Shown one piece after another: positions 53,533 to 63,137 of a stretch of 64,000 bases of DNA (position 1 is the stretch's first letter; every line of letters begins with the position of its first letter). Source of the stretch: an uncultured Opitutia bacterium. Lineage in GTDB: Bacteria > Verrucomicrobiota > Verrucomicrobiia > Opitutales > Opitutaceae. Position numbers and translations under genes: made by a program. The DNA lies in the NCBI GenBank assembly GCA_903820035.1, contig CAIJFT010000331.1:27722-91721 (forward strand). Direction: 5' to 3'. The notes under the pieces were generated by a model, which was given only the letters and a program-made list of their open reading frames with translations, had not been told where the DNA came from and made no database searches.

Positions 53533-54918
53533 TTACATCCAGCCGGGGCGATATTCCTTCGTGACGAACTGATTCGCGTCGGGGACGTTCGTCACCTTCA
53601 TCGCGGCGGAATCCCACTCAATGCGGCGACGGGAGCGGATTGCGACGTTCGCGAGCAAAACGGCTTCGGCGAAGGGGCCGGAGTAGTCGAAGTTCGAGCC
53701 GGGCTTCGGGCCGCCCTTGCAGCCGAGAATCCACTCGGCGAACGGCCCGCCCTTCACGCGCGGGATGGTCTTGCTCGGGAGGCTCGACGCCATTTCCTGC
53801 ATTTTCACCTCGGGGATGATGCGCACGGTGTCGTAGTAGAATGAGCAGAGCACGGTGGCCTTGCTGCCGAACAGCAGCGTGCCCGCCTCGGGGTCAAGGT
53901 TGCGGCCGAACTCGAGTTCCTTGGGCAGCGCGGGAACCATGCCGCCGTCCGACCACGTGTACTTCACGGGCGGGAGGTTGCCGCGGGCGGGGAAATGGTT
54001 TGTGACGACGGAGGCGAGCGGGCAGGCGACGTCGGTCGCCCCGGTGGACATCGCCTCGACGGACGATGGGGCGCCCAGGTTCAATGCCCAGTAGGCGCCG
54101 TCCATGATGTGGCACGCGACGTCACCGAACGCACCGGTGCCGTAGTCCCACCATCCGCGCCACTTCCAGGGCAGGTAGGCGGGATCGTACTCGCGCGCCT
54201 TGGACACGCTCTGCCACGCGTCCCAGTTAAGTGTCTTCGGCACGACCGGCACAAACTTCGAGTGGTCGGGTTTGTTGAAGGAGCCGACCGGCTCGCGCCA
54301 GGGCGGGTAGAAGGGGCGGTTGGTCCAGCTGACGATTTCGCGGACTTCGCCGAGGACGCCGGCCTCGACCCATTCCTTGAGCAAACGGCAGCCTTCGCCG
54401 GCGTGGCCCTGATTGCCCATCTGCGTGACGACCTTCTTCTCGCGGGCGAGCTTCGACATCTGGCGCGTCTCCCAGACGGTGTGCGCCATGGGTTTCTCGA
54501 CGTAGACGTGCTTGCCGAGGCCCATCGCGGTCATCGCGGCGGGGAAGTGGGTGTGGTCGGGCGTGGAAACGGTGACGGCGTCGATCTTGCTGCCGAGCGC
54601 GTCGAACATCTGGCGGTAATCGTTGAAGCGCGCGGCGCCGGCCATGCGCCCGGCTTCCTCGGGGAATTTTTCCTTGAAGCTCTTCAGGGAGGAGCCGACG
54701 CGGTCTTCGTCGACGTCGCAGATGGCGACGATGTTTTCATCCTTCATGCCCTGAACGGCGGCGCCGCCGCGGCCGCCGGCGCCGATGATGGCGACGTTGA
54801 GCCGGTTGTTGGGCGACGGGGTGCCGGGCGGCTGGGACTTGAGGACGGCGGGGAACGCAAGAGCGCTGGCCGCGGTCGTGGTTTTGATAAACGTGCGACG
54901 AGTGACGAGGGGGTTCAT
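53533..54918 (-). CDS. Tat-exported Gfo/Idh/MocA family oxidoreductase
   Basis: 461 residues. N-terminus has a twin-Arg signal (RRTFIKTTTAASALAFP). Rossmann motif VAIIGAGGRGGAAVQG at about 42-57, EKP intact (YVEKPMAHT). Further motifs: QMGNQGHAGEGCRLLKEWVEAGVLG near 165-185, WTNRPFYP and GTGAFGDVACHIMDGAYWAL near 265 are typical of the exported subgroup often found near sugar isomerases and receptors. It faces the second TonB receptor's end and is followed by pyruvate carboxylase on the same strand, about 190 bases beyond. Confidence 0.93.
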   Translation of the reverse strand: MNPLVTRRTFIKTTTAASALAFPAVLKSQPPGTPSPNNRLNVAIIGAGGRGGAAVQGMKDENIVAICDVDEDRVGSSLKSFKEKFPEEAGRMAGAARFNDYRQMFDALGSKIDAVTVSTPDHTHFPAAMTAMGLGKHVYVEKPMAHTVWETRQMSKLAREKKVVTQMGNQGHAGEGCRLLKEWVEAGVLGEVREIVSWTNRPFYPPWREPVGSFNKPDHSKFVPVVPKTLNWDAWQSVSKAREYDPAYLPWKWRGWWDYGTGAFGDVACHIMDGAYWALNLGAPSSVEAMSTGATDVACPLASVVTNHFPARGNLPPVKYTWSDGGMVPALPKELEFGRNLDPEAGTLLFGSKATVLCSFYYDTVRIIPEVKMQEMASSLPSKTIPRVKGGPFAEWILGCKGGPKPGSNFDYSGPFAEAVLLANVAIRSRRRIEWDSAAMKVTNVPDANQFVTKEYRPGWM

Positions 54919-55107
54919 AAGCGCGGGGTGAGCGTCGTTTGCACGCGGGGACGACGCAATTCCAGAGTGCGGCCCGGCGACGGGCGTCCCCGTTGTGCTC
55001 GAGCGCTTCGGCCCGGCGGTGGAGATCGGCGGGAGAACGAGAACGATGTGACGGCGGCGCGGATGCCGCCCGATGAAACATCGGGCGCCACCGGCGTTCC
55101 CGCGCCC

Positions 55108-58100
55108 TTAGCTCGCGGCGCGGATCTTGATGAGCAAATCCTTCGCCTCGACGGTATCGCCGAGGACGACGTTCAACTCGGCGACGACGCCGTCGCACGG
55201 CGCGTAGACCGTGTTCTGCATCTTCATCGCCTCCATCATGAGCAGCTTGTCGCCCTTCGCGACCTTGGTGCCGACGGAGACCTGCAGCTGGGCGATCAGA
55301 CCGGGGATGGGCGCGGCAACCTGCGTCGGGTCCGCGAGGTCGGCCTTGGGTCGGGCCTTCGTCTTCGGCGCGACGCTCTTGTCGGCGATGAAAGTCTCGC
55401 GGCCGATGCCGTTGAGTTCGTAGCTGATCGCGCGGCGGCCGTCCTTATCCGGGGCGCCGACCGAAATCAGGCGGATGATGAGCACCTTGCCCTCCTCGAT
55501 GTTGACCGAAATTTCCTCGCCCGGCTTGAGGCCGTAGAAGAACGCCGGCGTCGGCAACACGCTGACATCGGAGTACGCGGCCAGGTGTTTCGCGAAGTCG
55601 GCGAAAACCTGCGGGTACATCAGGTGGGAGTAGACGTCGTCGTCGGTGGCCGGGCGCTTGAGCTTTTCCGTGAGCTCGGTGCGGACCTTCTCCAGGTCGA
55701 TCGGGGCGGGTCCGCCCTTGCCCCGGCCGGACTTTTTGAGGGTTGCGGTGTAGCGGGCGCGGGCTTCCGCGTGACGCTTCTCGCCGAGGACGACGAGCGA
55801 AACGCGTTCCGGCCAGCCGCCTTCGGGCCACCCGAGGCCGCCGCTCATCATGTCGATCACGCTCTCGGGGAATGGCATTGAGCCGGGTTCGAGGTTCACC
55901 ACGTCGGCGGCCTTGATCCCCTTGCTGAAGAGGAAGAGGGCCATGTCGCCGACAACCTTGGACGACGGCGTGACCTTCACGATGTCACCGAAAAGCTGAT
56001 TCACGTCAGCGTAGGTGCGGGCGATCTCGGGCCAGCGGTGGGCGACGCCCATCGAGGCGGCCTGCTCCTTGAGGTTGGTGTACTGGCCGCCCGGCATCTC
56101 GTGCAGGTAAACCTCGGCCGAGCCGCTCTTGGGCGCGGTGTCGAAGGGGCGGTAGTAGTCGCGCACCGTTTCCCAGTAGTCGGAGAATTCGTTGAGCGCG
56201 GGCAGGTCGAGTTGCGTGTCGCGGGGCGTGTTTTGCAGCGCGGCGACAACCGAGTTGAGATTCGGCTGCGAGGTGCTGCCGCTCATCGCGGCGAGGGCGA
56301 GGTCGACAATGTCGACGCCGGCGTCGGCCGCGCGCAGTACGCTGGCGGCCGCGATGCCGCTGGTGTCGTGGGTGTGGAAGTGGATCGGCAGACCGATCTC
56401 GTCCTTCAGGGCCTTGACCAGCTTGTGCGCGGCGTACGGGCGGCAGAGTCCGGCCATATCCTTGATCGCAAGGAAATGGGCGCCCATGCGCTCGAGTTCC
56501 TTGGCGACGCGGACGTAATACTTGAGCGAGAACTTGTCGCGGCGGTCGTCGAGGATGTCGCCCGTGTAGCAGAGTGCGGCTTCGCAGACGCCGTGGGTTT
56601 CGTTCACGGCCTCCATCGCGACGCGCAGGTTCGGCAGGTAATTGAGCGAGTCGAAGACGCGGAAGATATCCATGCCGCTCGCGGCGGCGTGCTTCACGAA
56701 GCCGGCGACGACGTTGTCGGGATAGTTGGTGTAACCGACGGCGTTGGCGCCGCGGAACAGCATCTGGAAACAGATGTTCGGGACGCGGGCGCGCAGGTGG
56801 CGCAGGCGTTCCCACGGGTCCTCGTTGAGGAACCTCATCGCGGTGTCGAAGGTCGCTCCGCCCCACATTTCGAGCGAGAACAGGTCGGGCGCGCGGTGGG
56901 CGATCGCGTCGGCGCAGGCCAGCATGTCGTAGCCGCGCACGCGCGTGGCCATGAGTGATTGGTGGGCGTCGCGCCACGTGGTGTCGGTAACGAGCAGGCG
57001 CTTCTGCTTGGAGGTCCACTCGGCGAACTTGCGCGGGCCGAGCTCGAGGAGCTTTTGGCGGGTGCCGGCGGGCGGGGCGACGCGTTGGTCGAAGGCCGGG
57101 ACCGGGGCGTTAAGGAAGGCCTTTTCCGGACGGTAGCCCTTGGCGTGCGGGTTGCCGTTGACGGTGATGTTGCCGAGGAAGGTAAGCAGCTTGGTCGCGC
57201 GGTCGCGGCGCGGCTTGAAGGCAAAAAGCTCCGGCGTGGTGTCGATGAGCGTCGTGGTGGCCTGGCCCGCCTGGAACTGCGGGTGGGCAATGACGTTTTC
57301 GAGGAAGGGGATGTTGGTCTTGATCCCGCGGATGCGGAACTCGCTCAGGGTGCGGTGCGCGCGGCGCATCGCAATGTCGTAGGTCTGGCCGCTGGTGATG
57401 CTCTTCACGAGCATCGAGTCGTAGAACGGGGTGATCACGGCGCCGGCATAGCCCATACCGCCGTCGAGGCGGACGCCGAAGCCGCCCGGCGAGCGGTAGG
57501 CGACGATGCGGCCGTAGTCCGGCATGAACTTGTTTTCCGGGTCCTCGGTCGTGATACGGCACTGGATGGCGTAACCGTTGCGGGCGACCTCGCTCTGGAA
57601 CGGCATGCCGACCTCGGCCGAGTGTAATTCGTGGCCCTGGGCGATCAGAATCTGGGCGCGGACAAGGTCGAGGCCGGTGATCACCTCGGTCACCGTATGT
57701 TCGACCTGGATGCGCGGATTCATCTCGATGAAGAACCACTCGTGGCGGTCCAGATCGTAGAGGAATTCGACGGTGCCGGCATTGTCGTAACGGATCTCGC
57801 GGGCCATCCGCGCGGCCGCGTCGCAGAGTTCGCGCACAATCTTCTCGGGCAGCCCGAAGGACGGCGCGACCTCGATCACCTTTTGGTGGCGCCGCTGCAC
57901 GGAGCAGTCGCGCTCGTGGAGATGGATGACGTTGCCGTGCTGATCGCCGAGGATCTGCACCTCGATGTGCTTGGCCCGCGGGATGTATTTTTCGAGGAAA
58001 ACGGCGGGATTGCCGAAGGCGCGGCCGGCCTCGGCCTGGGCTTCGTCGAGGAGATTGGCGAGGTCACCCGGCTTTTGCACGACGCGCATGCCGCGCCCGC

Positions 58101-58659
58101 CGCCGCCAAAGGCCGCCTTGATGATGAGGGGGAAGCCGATGGTTTTGGCCGTCTTCAACGCCTCTTCGCGGTCGACAATCGGATTTTCGGTCCCGGGCAG
58201 CGTGGGGACGTTGATGCGTTGGGCGAGGGCGCGGGCGGCGGTTTTGTCGCCCATCATCTCGAGCAACTCCGGGCGCGGACCGACGAAGATGATTCCGGCC
58301 TTCGCGCAGGCGCGGGCAAAATCGGCGTTTTCCGAGAGGAAACCGTAGCCCGGGTGAATGGCGTCGATGCCCTTTTCCTTGGCGACGCTGACGATGCTGT
58401 CGATGTCGAGGTAGGCCGCGACCGGGCCCTTGCCCGCGCCGATTTGGTAAGCTTCGTCGGCTTTGTACCGGTGGATGCACAGCCGGTCCTCATGGGCGAA
58501 TACGGCCACCGTGCGGAGATTGAGTTCGGTGCCCGCGCGGAAGATGCGGACGGCGATCTCGCTGCGGTTGGCCGCCATCAACTTGTGGATGGGGCGCAGC
58601 GGAGCCGGGGCGGCGGCGTTTTTGGGTGACGGGGCAGGGGTCTTGGGCGTGGCGGGCAT
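55108..58659 (-). CDS. pyc: Pyruvate carboxylase
   Basis: 1183 residues from the ATG at 58659 (a longer frame to 58791 is not supported). Single polypeptide: biotin carboxylase domain (residues 24-480; NRSEIAVRIFRA, GYGFLSEN, FGGGGRGM and EMNPRIQVEHTVTE), carboxyltransferase domain (about 560-1040; DTTWRDAHQSLMATRVR, MLFRGANAVGYTNYPDNV, and IKDMAGLCRP with the carboxylated-Lys position), and a C-terminal biotin carrier with EAMKMQ, where K is biotinylated, about 35 residues from the end. Converts pyruvate and bicarbonate to oxaloacetate. Length close to the usual 1150; a Pro/Ala-rich tail precedes the BC domain. Confidence 0.97.
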   Translation of the reverse strand: MPATPKTPAPSPKNAAAPAPLRPIHKLMAANRSEIAVRIFRAGTELNLRTVAVFAHEDRLCIHRYKADEAYQIGAGKGPVAAYLDIDSIVSVAKEKGIDAIHPGYGFLSENADFARACAKAGIIFVGPRPELLEMMGDKTAARALAQRINVPTLPGTENPIVDREEALKTAKTIGFPLIIKAAFGGGGRGMRVVQKPGDLANLLDEAQAEAGRAFGNPAVFLEKYIPRAKHIEVQILGDQHGNVIHLHERDCSVQRRHQKVIEVAPSFGLPEKIVRELCDAAARMAREIRYDNAGTVEFLYDLDRHEWFFIEMNPRIQVEHTVTEVITGLDLVRAQILIAQGHELHSAEVGMPFQSEVARNGYAIQCRITTEDPENKFMPDYGRIVAYRSPGGFGVRLDGGMGYAGAVITPFYDSMLVKSITSGQTYDIAMRRAHRTLSEFRIRGIKTNIPFLENVIAHPQFQAGQATTTLIDTTPELFAFKPRRDRATKLLTFLGNITVNGNPHAKGYRPEKAFLNAPVPAFDQRVAPPAGTRQKLLELGPRKFAEWTSKQKRLLVTDTTWRDAHQSLMATRVRGYDMLACADAIAHRAPDLFSLEMWGGATFDTAMRFLNEDPWERLRHLRARVPNICFQMLFRGANAVGYTNYPDNVVAGFVKHAAASGMDIFRVFDSLNYLPNLRVAMEAVNETHGVCEAALCYTGDILDDRRDKFSLKYYVRVAKELERMGAHFLAIKDMAGLCRPYAAHKLVKALKDEIGLPIHFHTHDTSGIAAASVLRAADAGVDIVDLALAAMSGSTSQPNLNSVVAALQNTPRDTQLDLPALNEFSDYWETVRDYYRPFDTAPKSGSAEVYLHEMPGGQYTNLKEQAASMGVAHRWPEIARTYADVNQLFGDIVKVTPSSKVVGDMALFLFSKGIKAADVVNLEPGSMPFPESVIDMMSGGLGWPEGGWPERVSLVVLGEKRHAEARARYTATLKKSGRGKGGPAPIDLEKVRTELTEKLKRPATDDDVYSHLMYPQVFADFAKHLAAYSDVSVLPTPAFFYGLKPGEEISVNIEEGKVLIIRLISVGAPDKDGRRAISYELNGIGRETFIADKSVAPKTKARPKADLADPTQVAAPIPGLIAQLQVSVGTKVAKGDKLLMMEAMKMQNTVYAPCDGVVAELNVVLGDTVEAKDLLIKIRAAS

Positions 58660-58835
58660 CGAGCGTGAAGGTCGGATTAAGAGCACGAAGCGGGGGAGGG
58701 GAAGCCGCAATTTTCGCTGGTGCCGGGAAAGCGTTGCGTGGGGCGACGGTGACCCGTGCAACCCCGCGACCACCTTGTTCGCACGGGGCAAACCGGCGTT
58801 GACGCTCCGCGGGGAAGTAACGATACGGTTACCGC

Positions 58836-59933
58836 ATGCTTACCCCACGAACCGCGGCCGTGGCCGCGTCGGTCCTGCTGTGTCTGGGCGCCGTCGGTTT
58901 TGCCACCGAACGTCTCCCGCGGGAGAACCTTCTCGTGTACCGCGCCGGTGCGACCACCGCGCCGGTGCAGTCGACCGCCGATTGGGCCAAACGTCGCGCG
59001 GAAATTCTCGCCGGCATGCAAGCCGTGATGGGTCCGCTCCCCGGCGCCGAGCAACGGGTGCCGCTCGACGTCAAGGTCGAGGCGGAGACCGACTGCGGCA
59101 CGTACGTCCGGCGGGTGATCAGCTATGCCGCCGAGCCGCGGGCCCGCGTCACCGCGTTTTTGTTGATCCCGAAGTCGGTGCTCGACGGCAAGTCGCGCCG
59201 GCCCGGCGTGCTGGCGGCGATGCCGACCAACGCGACCGAGGGGAACCGGCCGGTCGTCGGCCTGGACGTGAACCCCGCCAAGCCCGGGCGCAATTACGGC
59301 GAGGAGTTGGCGCAGCGCGGCTTCGTGGTGATCGTGCCGCCGTATCCGCATCTCGGCGACTACAAGCCCGACCTGAAGGGGCTCGGCTACCGCAGCGGTA
59401 CGATGAAGGCGATCTGGGACAACATCCGCGCCCTCGACGTCCTCGCCGCCACCCCCGGGGTTTCGGCCGGCGGGTTCGGCGCGATCGGCCACTCGCTCGG
59501 CGGCCATAATTCGATCTACACCGCGGTGTTCGACGATCGGATCAAGGCCGTGGTCTCGAGCTGCGGTTTCGACTCCTACCTCGATTATTATCAGGACAAG
59601 CAGGCGGCGGTCTGGAAGCAGGGCCAGGGCTGGACGCAGGAACGTTATATGCCGCTGCTCGGCAGCTACGCGGGGCGCCTGCAGGAGATCCCGTTTGATT
59701 TCCACGAGATGATCGGTGCGCTGGCGCCGCGTGCTTTTCTGGCGCTGGCACCGAAGCGCGATTCGAATTTCAAGTGGGAGAGTGTGGATCGCGTTCTCGC
59801 CGCCGCCCGGCCCGTGTACCAACTGCACGGCGCGTCGGAACGGATTGCGGTGGAGCATCCCGACTGCGAGCACGACTTTCCCGTCGCGATGCGCCAGAAG
59901 GCCTATGCCTGGCTCGAACGGTTCTTGCCGTGA
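58836..59933 (+). CDS. Exported alpha/beta hydrolase (acetyl-esterase/dienelactone-hydrolase-like)
   Basis: 365 residues with a signal peptide at 1-24 (MLTPRTAAVAASVLLCLGAVGFA). Core: PGVLAAMPTNATEGN near 130, then the oxyanion region GFVVIVPPYP and GHSLGGHNS with the nucleophile S220. The acid is probably in the CGFDSYLDYY region, and the His is near the C-terminus (CEHDFPVAMRQKAYAWL). It resembles carbohydrate esterases of the acetylxylan-esterase type. It is divergent from pyc (176 bases between starts). Followed by the toroid-like gene 43 bases later. Confidence 0.87.
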   Translation: MLTPRTAAVAASVLLCLGAVGFATERLPRENLLVYRAGATTAPVQSTADWAKRRAEILAGMQAVMGPLPGAEQRVPLDVKVEAETDCGTYVRRVISYAAEPRARVTAFLLIPKSVLDGKSRRPGVLAAMPTNATEGNRPVVGLDVNPAKPGRNYGEELAQRGFVVIVPPYPHLGDYKPDLKGLGYRSGTMKAIWDNIRALDVLAATPGVSAGGFGAIGHSLGGHNSIYTAVFDDRIKAVVSSCGFDSYLDYYQDKQAAVWKQGQGWTQERYMPLLGSYAGRLQEIPFDFHEMIGALAPRAFLALAPKRDSNFKWESVDRVLAAARPVYQLHGASERIAVEHPDCEHDFPVAMRQKAYAWLERFLP

Positions 59934-59976
59934 GGGGGCGCGCGCCCGATGCGGGTCCGGCCGCGTTCGTTACCCC

Positions 59977-61482
59977 ATGAAAATTCAGCTTTCGCTTCTC
60001 TGGTGCGTGTCGCTCGCCACGCTCGCCGCCGCCCCGGTTTTGCGCGTGGACCTCTCCGTGGCCCGGGCCGACGTCCTGCTCGCCCGCCTCCCGGCCGGCG
60101 ATCCCTGGGAAAAGACGCCCGACGGCAGCACGCTCGCGTGGGGCGAGTCGCACCTGTTGCACGCCTTGGTCGACCTGTACGAGGCGACCGGTGAGGCGAA
60201 ATATCTCGCCGAGGTGGCGCGGCGCGGCGACCGGTTGCTTGGCCATCGCGACGACCGCCGCGGCGTGAAAGACGGTTCCGGTCACAGTCGGCCGGCGTGG
60301 AGCATGGCGAGCAAGTATGTCGTCGCCACGGGGACATTGCGCGACACGGCGGGACGGCCGGCGTTGGAGCTGCGGTCCCTGCCGTCGGCGTACAACAACT
60401 CCACGCGGGTCACCGTGACGTCCGCCGGGCCGGATCGTTTCTCGCTGCGGATTGTCAACGAGCACTTCAAACGCGAGGAGTGGTTTGAAACGCTTTCCCT
60501 GGAGCCCGGCGCGGCGCGCTTCGTCGGCCGGATTATGGACAACCCCGTGCCGTCGCACGTGGCGAAGGCGGGGCGTTTCACCGAACGCTCCGGTTTGATC
60601 CGGGTCACGATTCCGGCGGGGGCGAGGGTGCCCGCGCCGCAGTCGCTGACGCTTGAGCCCGTGCCGCTCGCGTACACCGGGTATCTCGGGGTGATCTATC
60701 ACCCGCTGCTGCGCCTGGCGGAAATCGTAAAGGCCGACCCGCGCCTCGCGGCGATGGTGCCCGCGGCGGACCGCTTTGTGCGCGCGGCGGAGGAGTCCTA
60801 TGCCGACGCCTCGGCCCGGCTTTGGCGCGAAGGACCGCGGGCGGGCGAGGGGTATTACCTGTGCTGCGAGCGCGGCGAGTCGTTTCCGTTCGATAACATT
60901 CCCGAGCCCTTCAACTACCTCGGGCGGCATGCTTCGGCGCAGTTTGCGTTGCACCGGCTCACGGGGCGCGCGGAGTACCGCGAGCGGGCGACGAAACTGG
61001 CGCGGCTGTTTCACCACCGGCTGAAGCTCGATGCGGCCCGGGACCTCTACACGTGGAATTATTGGTACGAACCGGTCACGACGACGGGGTGGACGCCGGC
61101 GAACAGCCCGTCGTTCAACCTGACCAACTATCCGGCGGTCGCCGCGGTCGAGGACACGTCGCACGGAATCCTCGACGTGGCGCTGCTGGTGAACGCGCAC
61201 GCCGCCGGCGTCGTGGTGGAGCGGCGCGACCTGGAGCGCGTGGCGAACACGCTGTTGCGGCACGTGCTGAATCCGGAGCGGACCAGCATTCGCCGCCGGG
61301 TGGACGGGCAGGGCGGTGATCACCCGCCGTTCCTGCCGGCGTTGGCGGGCTGGCTCGAGCTCGCGAACGTGAACCCCGCCGTGTACCGCGAGATCAGGCG
61401 CACGGTTGAGAATGCGGCGTTCGAGGATCTGCGCGTGACGGCGGCGCTGTTGAAGTGGGAACGACGGTTGGGCAATCCGTGA
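59977..61482 (+). CDS. Exported hypothetical protein, predicted alpha/alpha-toroid
   Basis: 501 residues from the ATG at 59977 with a signal peptide at 1-19 (MKIQLSLLWCVSLATLAAAP). Repeated helix pairs, such as SHLLHALVDLYEATGEAKYLAEVARRGDRLLGH-type segments (residues 55-85), then the C-terminal RHASAQFALHRLTGRAEYRERATKLARLFHHRLKL and NYWYEPVTTTGW, resemble alpha/alpha barrels of glucuronyl C5-epimerases and polysaccharide lyases. A beta-rich stretch (residues 125-230) interrupts. No catalytic residues can be assigned. It follows the esterase and may act on the same secreted substrate. Confidence 0.75.
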   Translation: MKIQLSLLWCVSLATLAAAPVLRVDLSVARADVLLARLPAGDPWEKTPDGSTLAWGESHLLHALVDLYEATGEAKYLAEVARRGDRLLGHRDDRRGVKDGSGHSRPAWSMASKYVVATGTLRDTAGRPALELRSLPSAYNNSTRVTVTSAGPDRFSLRIVNEHFKREEWFETLSLEPGAARFVGRIMDNPVPSHVAKAGRFTERSGLIRVTIPAGARVPAPQSLTLEPVPLAYTGYLGVIYHPLLRLAEIVKADPRLAAMVPAADRFVRAAEESYADASARLWREGPRAGEGYYLCCERGESFPFDNIPEPFNYLGRHASAQFALHRLTGRAEYRERATKLARLFHHRLKLDAARDLYTWNYWYEPVTTTGWTPANSPSFNLTNYPAVAAVEDTSHGILDVALLVNAHAAGVVVERRDLERVANTLLRHVLNPERTSIRRRVDGQGGDHPPFLPALAGWLELANVNPAVYREIRRTVENAAFEDLRVTAALLKWERRLGNP

Positions 61483-61772
61483 GGAAAGCCCGCGGGCCGT
61501 TGGAAATCCAAGCCATCGAACGTTGGCCGCATTCGGCCCAAAACGGCGGAGGGCGAGTGAAGCGTTCGATGCGCCCATCAGCGCCCGGGAGTTTTTTATC
61601 CGCCGGACGGACGAATTTGTGCTTCTCTGCGGCCGCTTCCCGGCGAACGCTGGCTCCAGACGCGCGTGGATTTCGCGGGATAAGCCGAGTTGGTCCGGGG
61701 CGCGTCGGCCCCGGTTGAATTTCCCCTCGTTGCCTCACCCTCTCATGCCCTCACTCCCTCCGGACTTTTCCC
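61483..61772. other. Intergenic gap with a possible coding remnant and pyrimidine-rich leader
   Basis: No intact gene. One frame reads SAREFFIRRTDEFVLLCGRF (about 61579-61640) and the frame that continues after a one-base shift reads GERWLQTRVDFAG before a stop (about 61641-61681), possibly a decayed small gene. The last 40 bases are the pyrimidine-rich leader (CCTCACCCTCTCATGCCCTC) before the GntP start. Confidence 0.35.
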
Positions 61773-63089
61773 ATGCTTAGCGCCCTCGGTCTCCTCGGTG
61801 GTTTGGGTCTGCTCATCGTGCTCACGATGCGCGGCATGAATCTGCTTCTCGCCGCGCCGCTCTGTGCGGCCGTGGTCGCGCTGCTCGGGGGGATGCCGCT
61901 GTTGCCGCCGGCGGCCGCGGTGCCGGGAACCGCGGACTTCGTGACTAACTACATGGGCGCTTTCGCGGCGTTCCTGAAATCGTACTACCTGATTTTTCTG
62001 CTCGGCTCGATTTTCGGCAAGGTCATGGAGGACAGCGGCGCTGCGGCCAGCGTGGCGCGATGGGCGGTGGGCCGCTTCGGCGCAGGTTCGGCGCTCCTCG
62101 CGGTCGTGGCGGCCTGCGCGGTTCTTACCTATGGCGGGGTGAGTCTGTTTGTTGTCGCCTTCTCCGTGTACCCGCTGGCGGTTAACCTCTTTCGCGCGGC
62201 CAACCTGCCGCGCCGCTTCATCCCCGGCGCGCTGGCGTTAGGGTCGTGCACCTTCACGATGACATCGGCCGGATCGCCCGAGATTCAGAACTGGATCCCG
62301 ATCGAGTTCCTCAAGACCACGCCGTACGCCGCGTGGAAGGTCAGTGCGGTGGTCGCCGTGATGATGGCCGGACTCGGCTACGTCTGGCTGCGGCAAATGG
62401 TCCGGACGGCGGTGGCCCGCGGCGAAGCGTTTGTGGTGCGGGCGGATGATCCCTCGGAAGCGGCGCGTGATCTGCCTCACCCGGTCGCCGCGCTGGCGCC
62501 GCTGGTAACCGTGTTGGTGCTTTCGTTCCTTCTGCACGACACCCTCAAACAGACCGCGCTGCTGGTGGCGCTCGCCGGCGGGGTGGTGGCGTGCATCGGA
62601 TTGAATTGGCGGCGGTGCACGCGGCTCGGCGGCGCGACGGCCGAGGGCGCGGTCGGAGCGCTGATTGCGATCGGCAACACCTGCGCGGTGGTCGGATTCG
62701 GCGGCGTGGCCAAGGCGACGCCGGCCTTTCAGGGCGCGGTCGAACTGATGACCCATTTGCCCGGCAGTCCGCTCGTCGGGGCCGCCCTGGCCGTGGCGGT
62801 TATCGCGGGCCTCACGGGCTCGGCGTCGGGTGGGCAGGTAATCGCCTTGCCGCTCATCGCCCCGATTTACCTGGCGCAGGGCGTCAGCGCCGAGGCGCTG
62901 CACCGCGTGGTGGCGATTGCCTCGGGCTCGCTCGATTCGCTTCCGCACAATGGCTACGTGGTCACGACCATTCGTGCAATCTGCGGCGAATCGCACCGCG
63001 ACGCCTACGGCGCGGTTGGCGTCACCACGGTGATCGTGCCCGCGCTCGGCGTTGCGCTGGCGATCGGGTTGATCAGTTTGGGACTATGA
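61773..63089 (+). CDS. GntP-family permease
   Basis: 438 residues, 12 or so hydrophobic segments over the whole length (for example 4-25, 70-88, 100-130, 250-275, 330-355, 420-438). Motifs SYYLIFLLGSIFGKVMEDSGAA near 69-90, GGVSLFVVAFSVYPLA near 127, SAGSPEIQNWIP near 166 and GSLDSLPHNG near 388 fit GntP/gluconate and hydroxybutyrate permeases. Starts after a pyrimidine-rich leader. Only 48 bases before the 3-hydroxybutyrate dehydrogenase gene, a pairing seen in bacteria that grow on 3-hydroxybutyrate, so this is probably the hydroxybutyrate:H+ symporter. Confidence 0.9.
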   Translation: MLSALGLLGGLGLLIVLTMRGMNLLLAAPLCAAVVALLGGMPLLPPAAAVPGTADFVTNYMGAFAAFLKSYYLIFLLGSIFGKVMEDSGAAASVARWAVGRFGAGSALLAVVAACAVLTYGGVSLFVVAFSVYPLAVNLFRAANLPRRFIPGALALGSCTFTMTSAGSPEIQNWIPIEFLKTTPYAAWKVSAVVAVMMAGLGYVWLRQMVRTAVARGEAFVVRADDPSEAARDLPHPVAALAPLVTVLVLSFLLHDTLKQTALLVALAGGVVACIGLNWRRCTRLGGATAEGAVGALIAIGNTCAVVGFGGVAKATPAFQGAVELMTHLPGSPLVGAALAVAVIAGLTGSASGGQVIALPLIAPIYLAQGVSAEALHRVVAIASGSLDSLPHNGYVVTTIRAICGESHRDAYGAVGVTTVIVPALGVALAIGLISLGL

Positions 63090-63137
63090 TTTTGCGCGGA
63101 CGGGCCCACCGGGTTTCACCGCCCAACTCCTATTGGT

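Noticed and set aside
53995..55881. 628-codon plus-strand open frame across the dehydrogenase and pyruvate carboxylase genes
   Set aside because: It spans two clear minus-strand genes and their intergenic gap; composition is that of an antisense frame.
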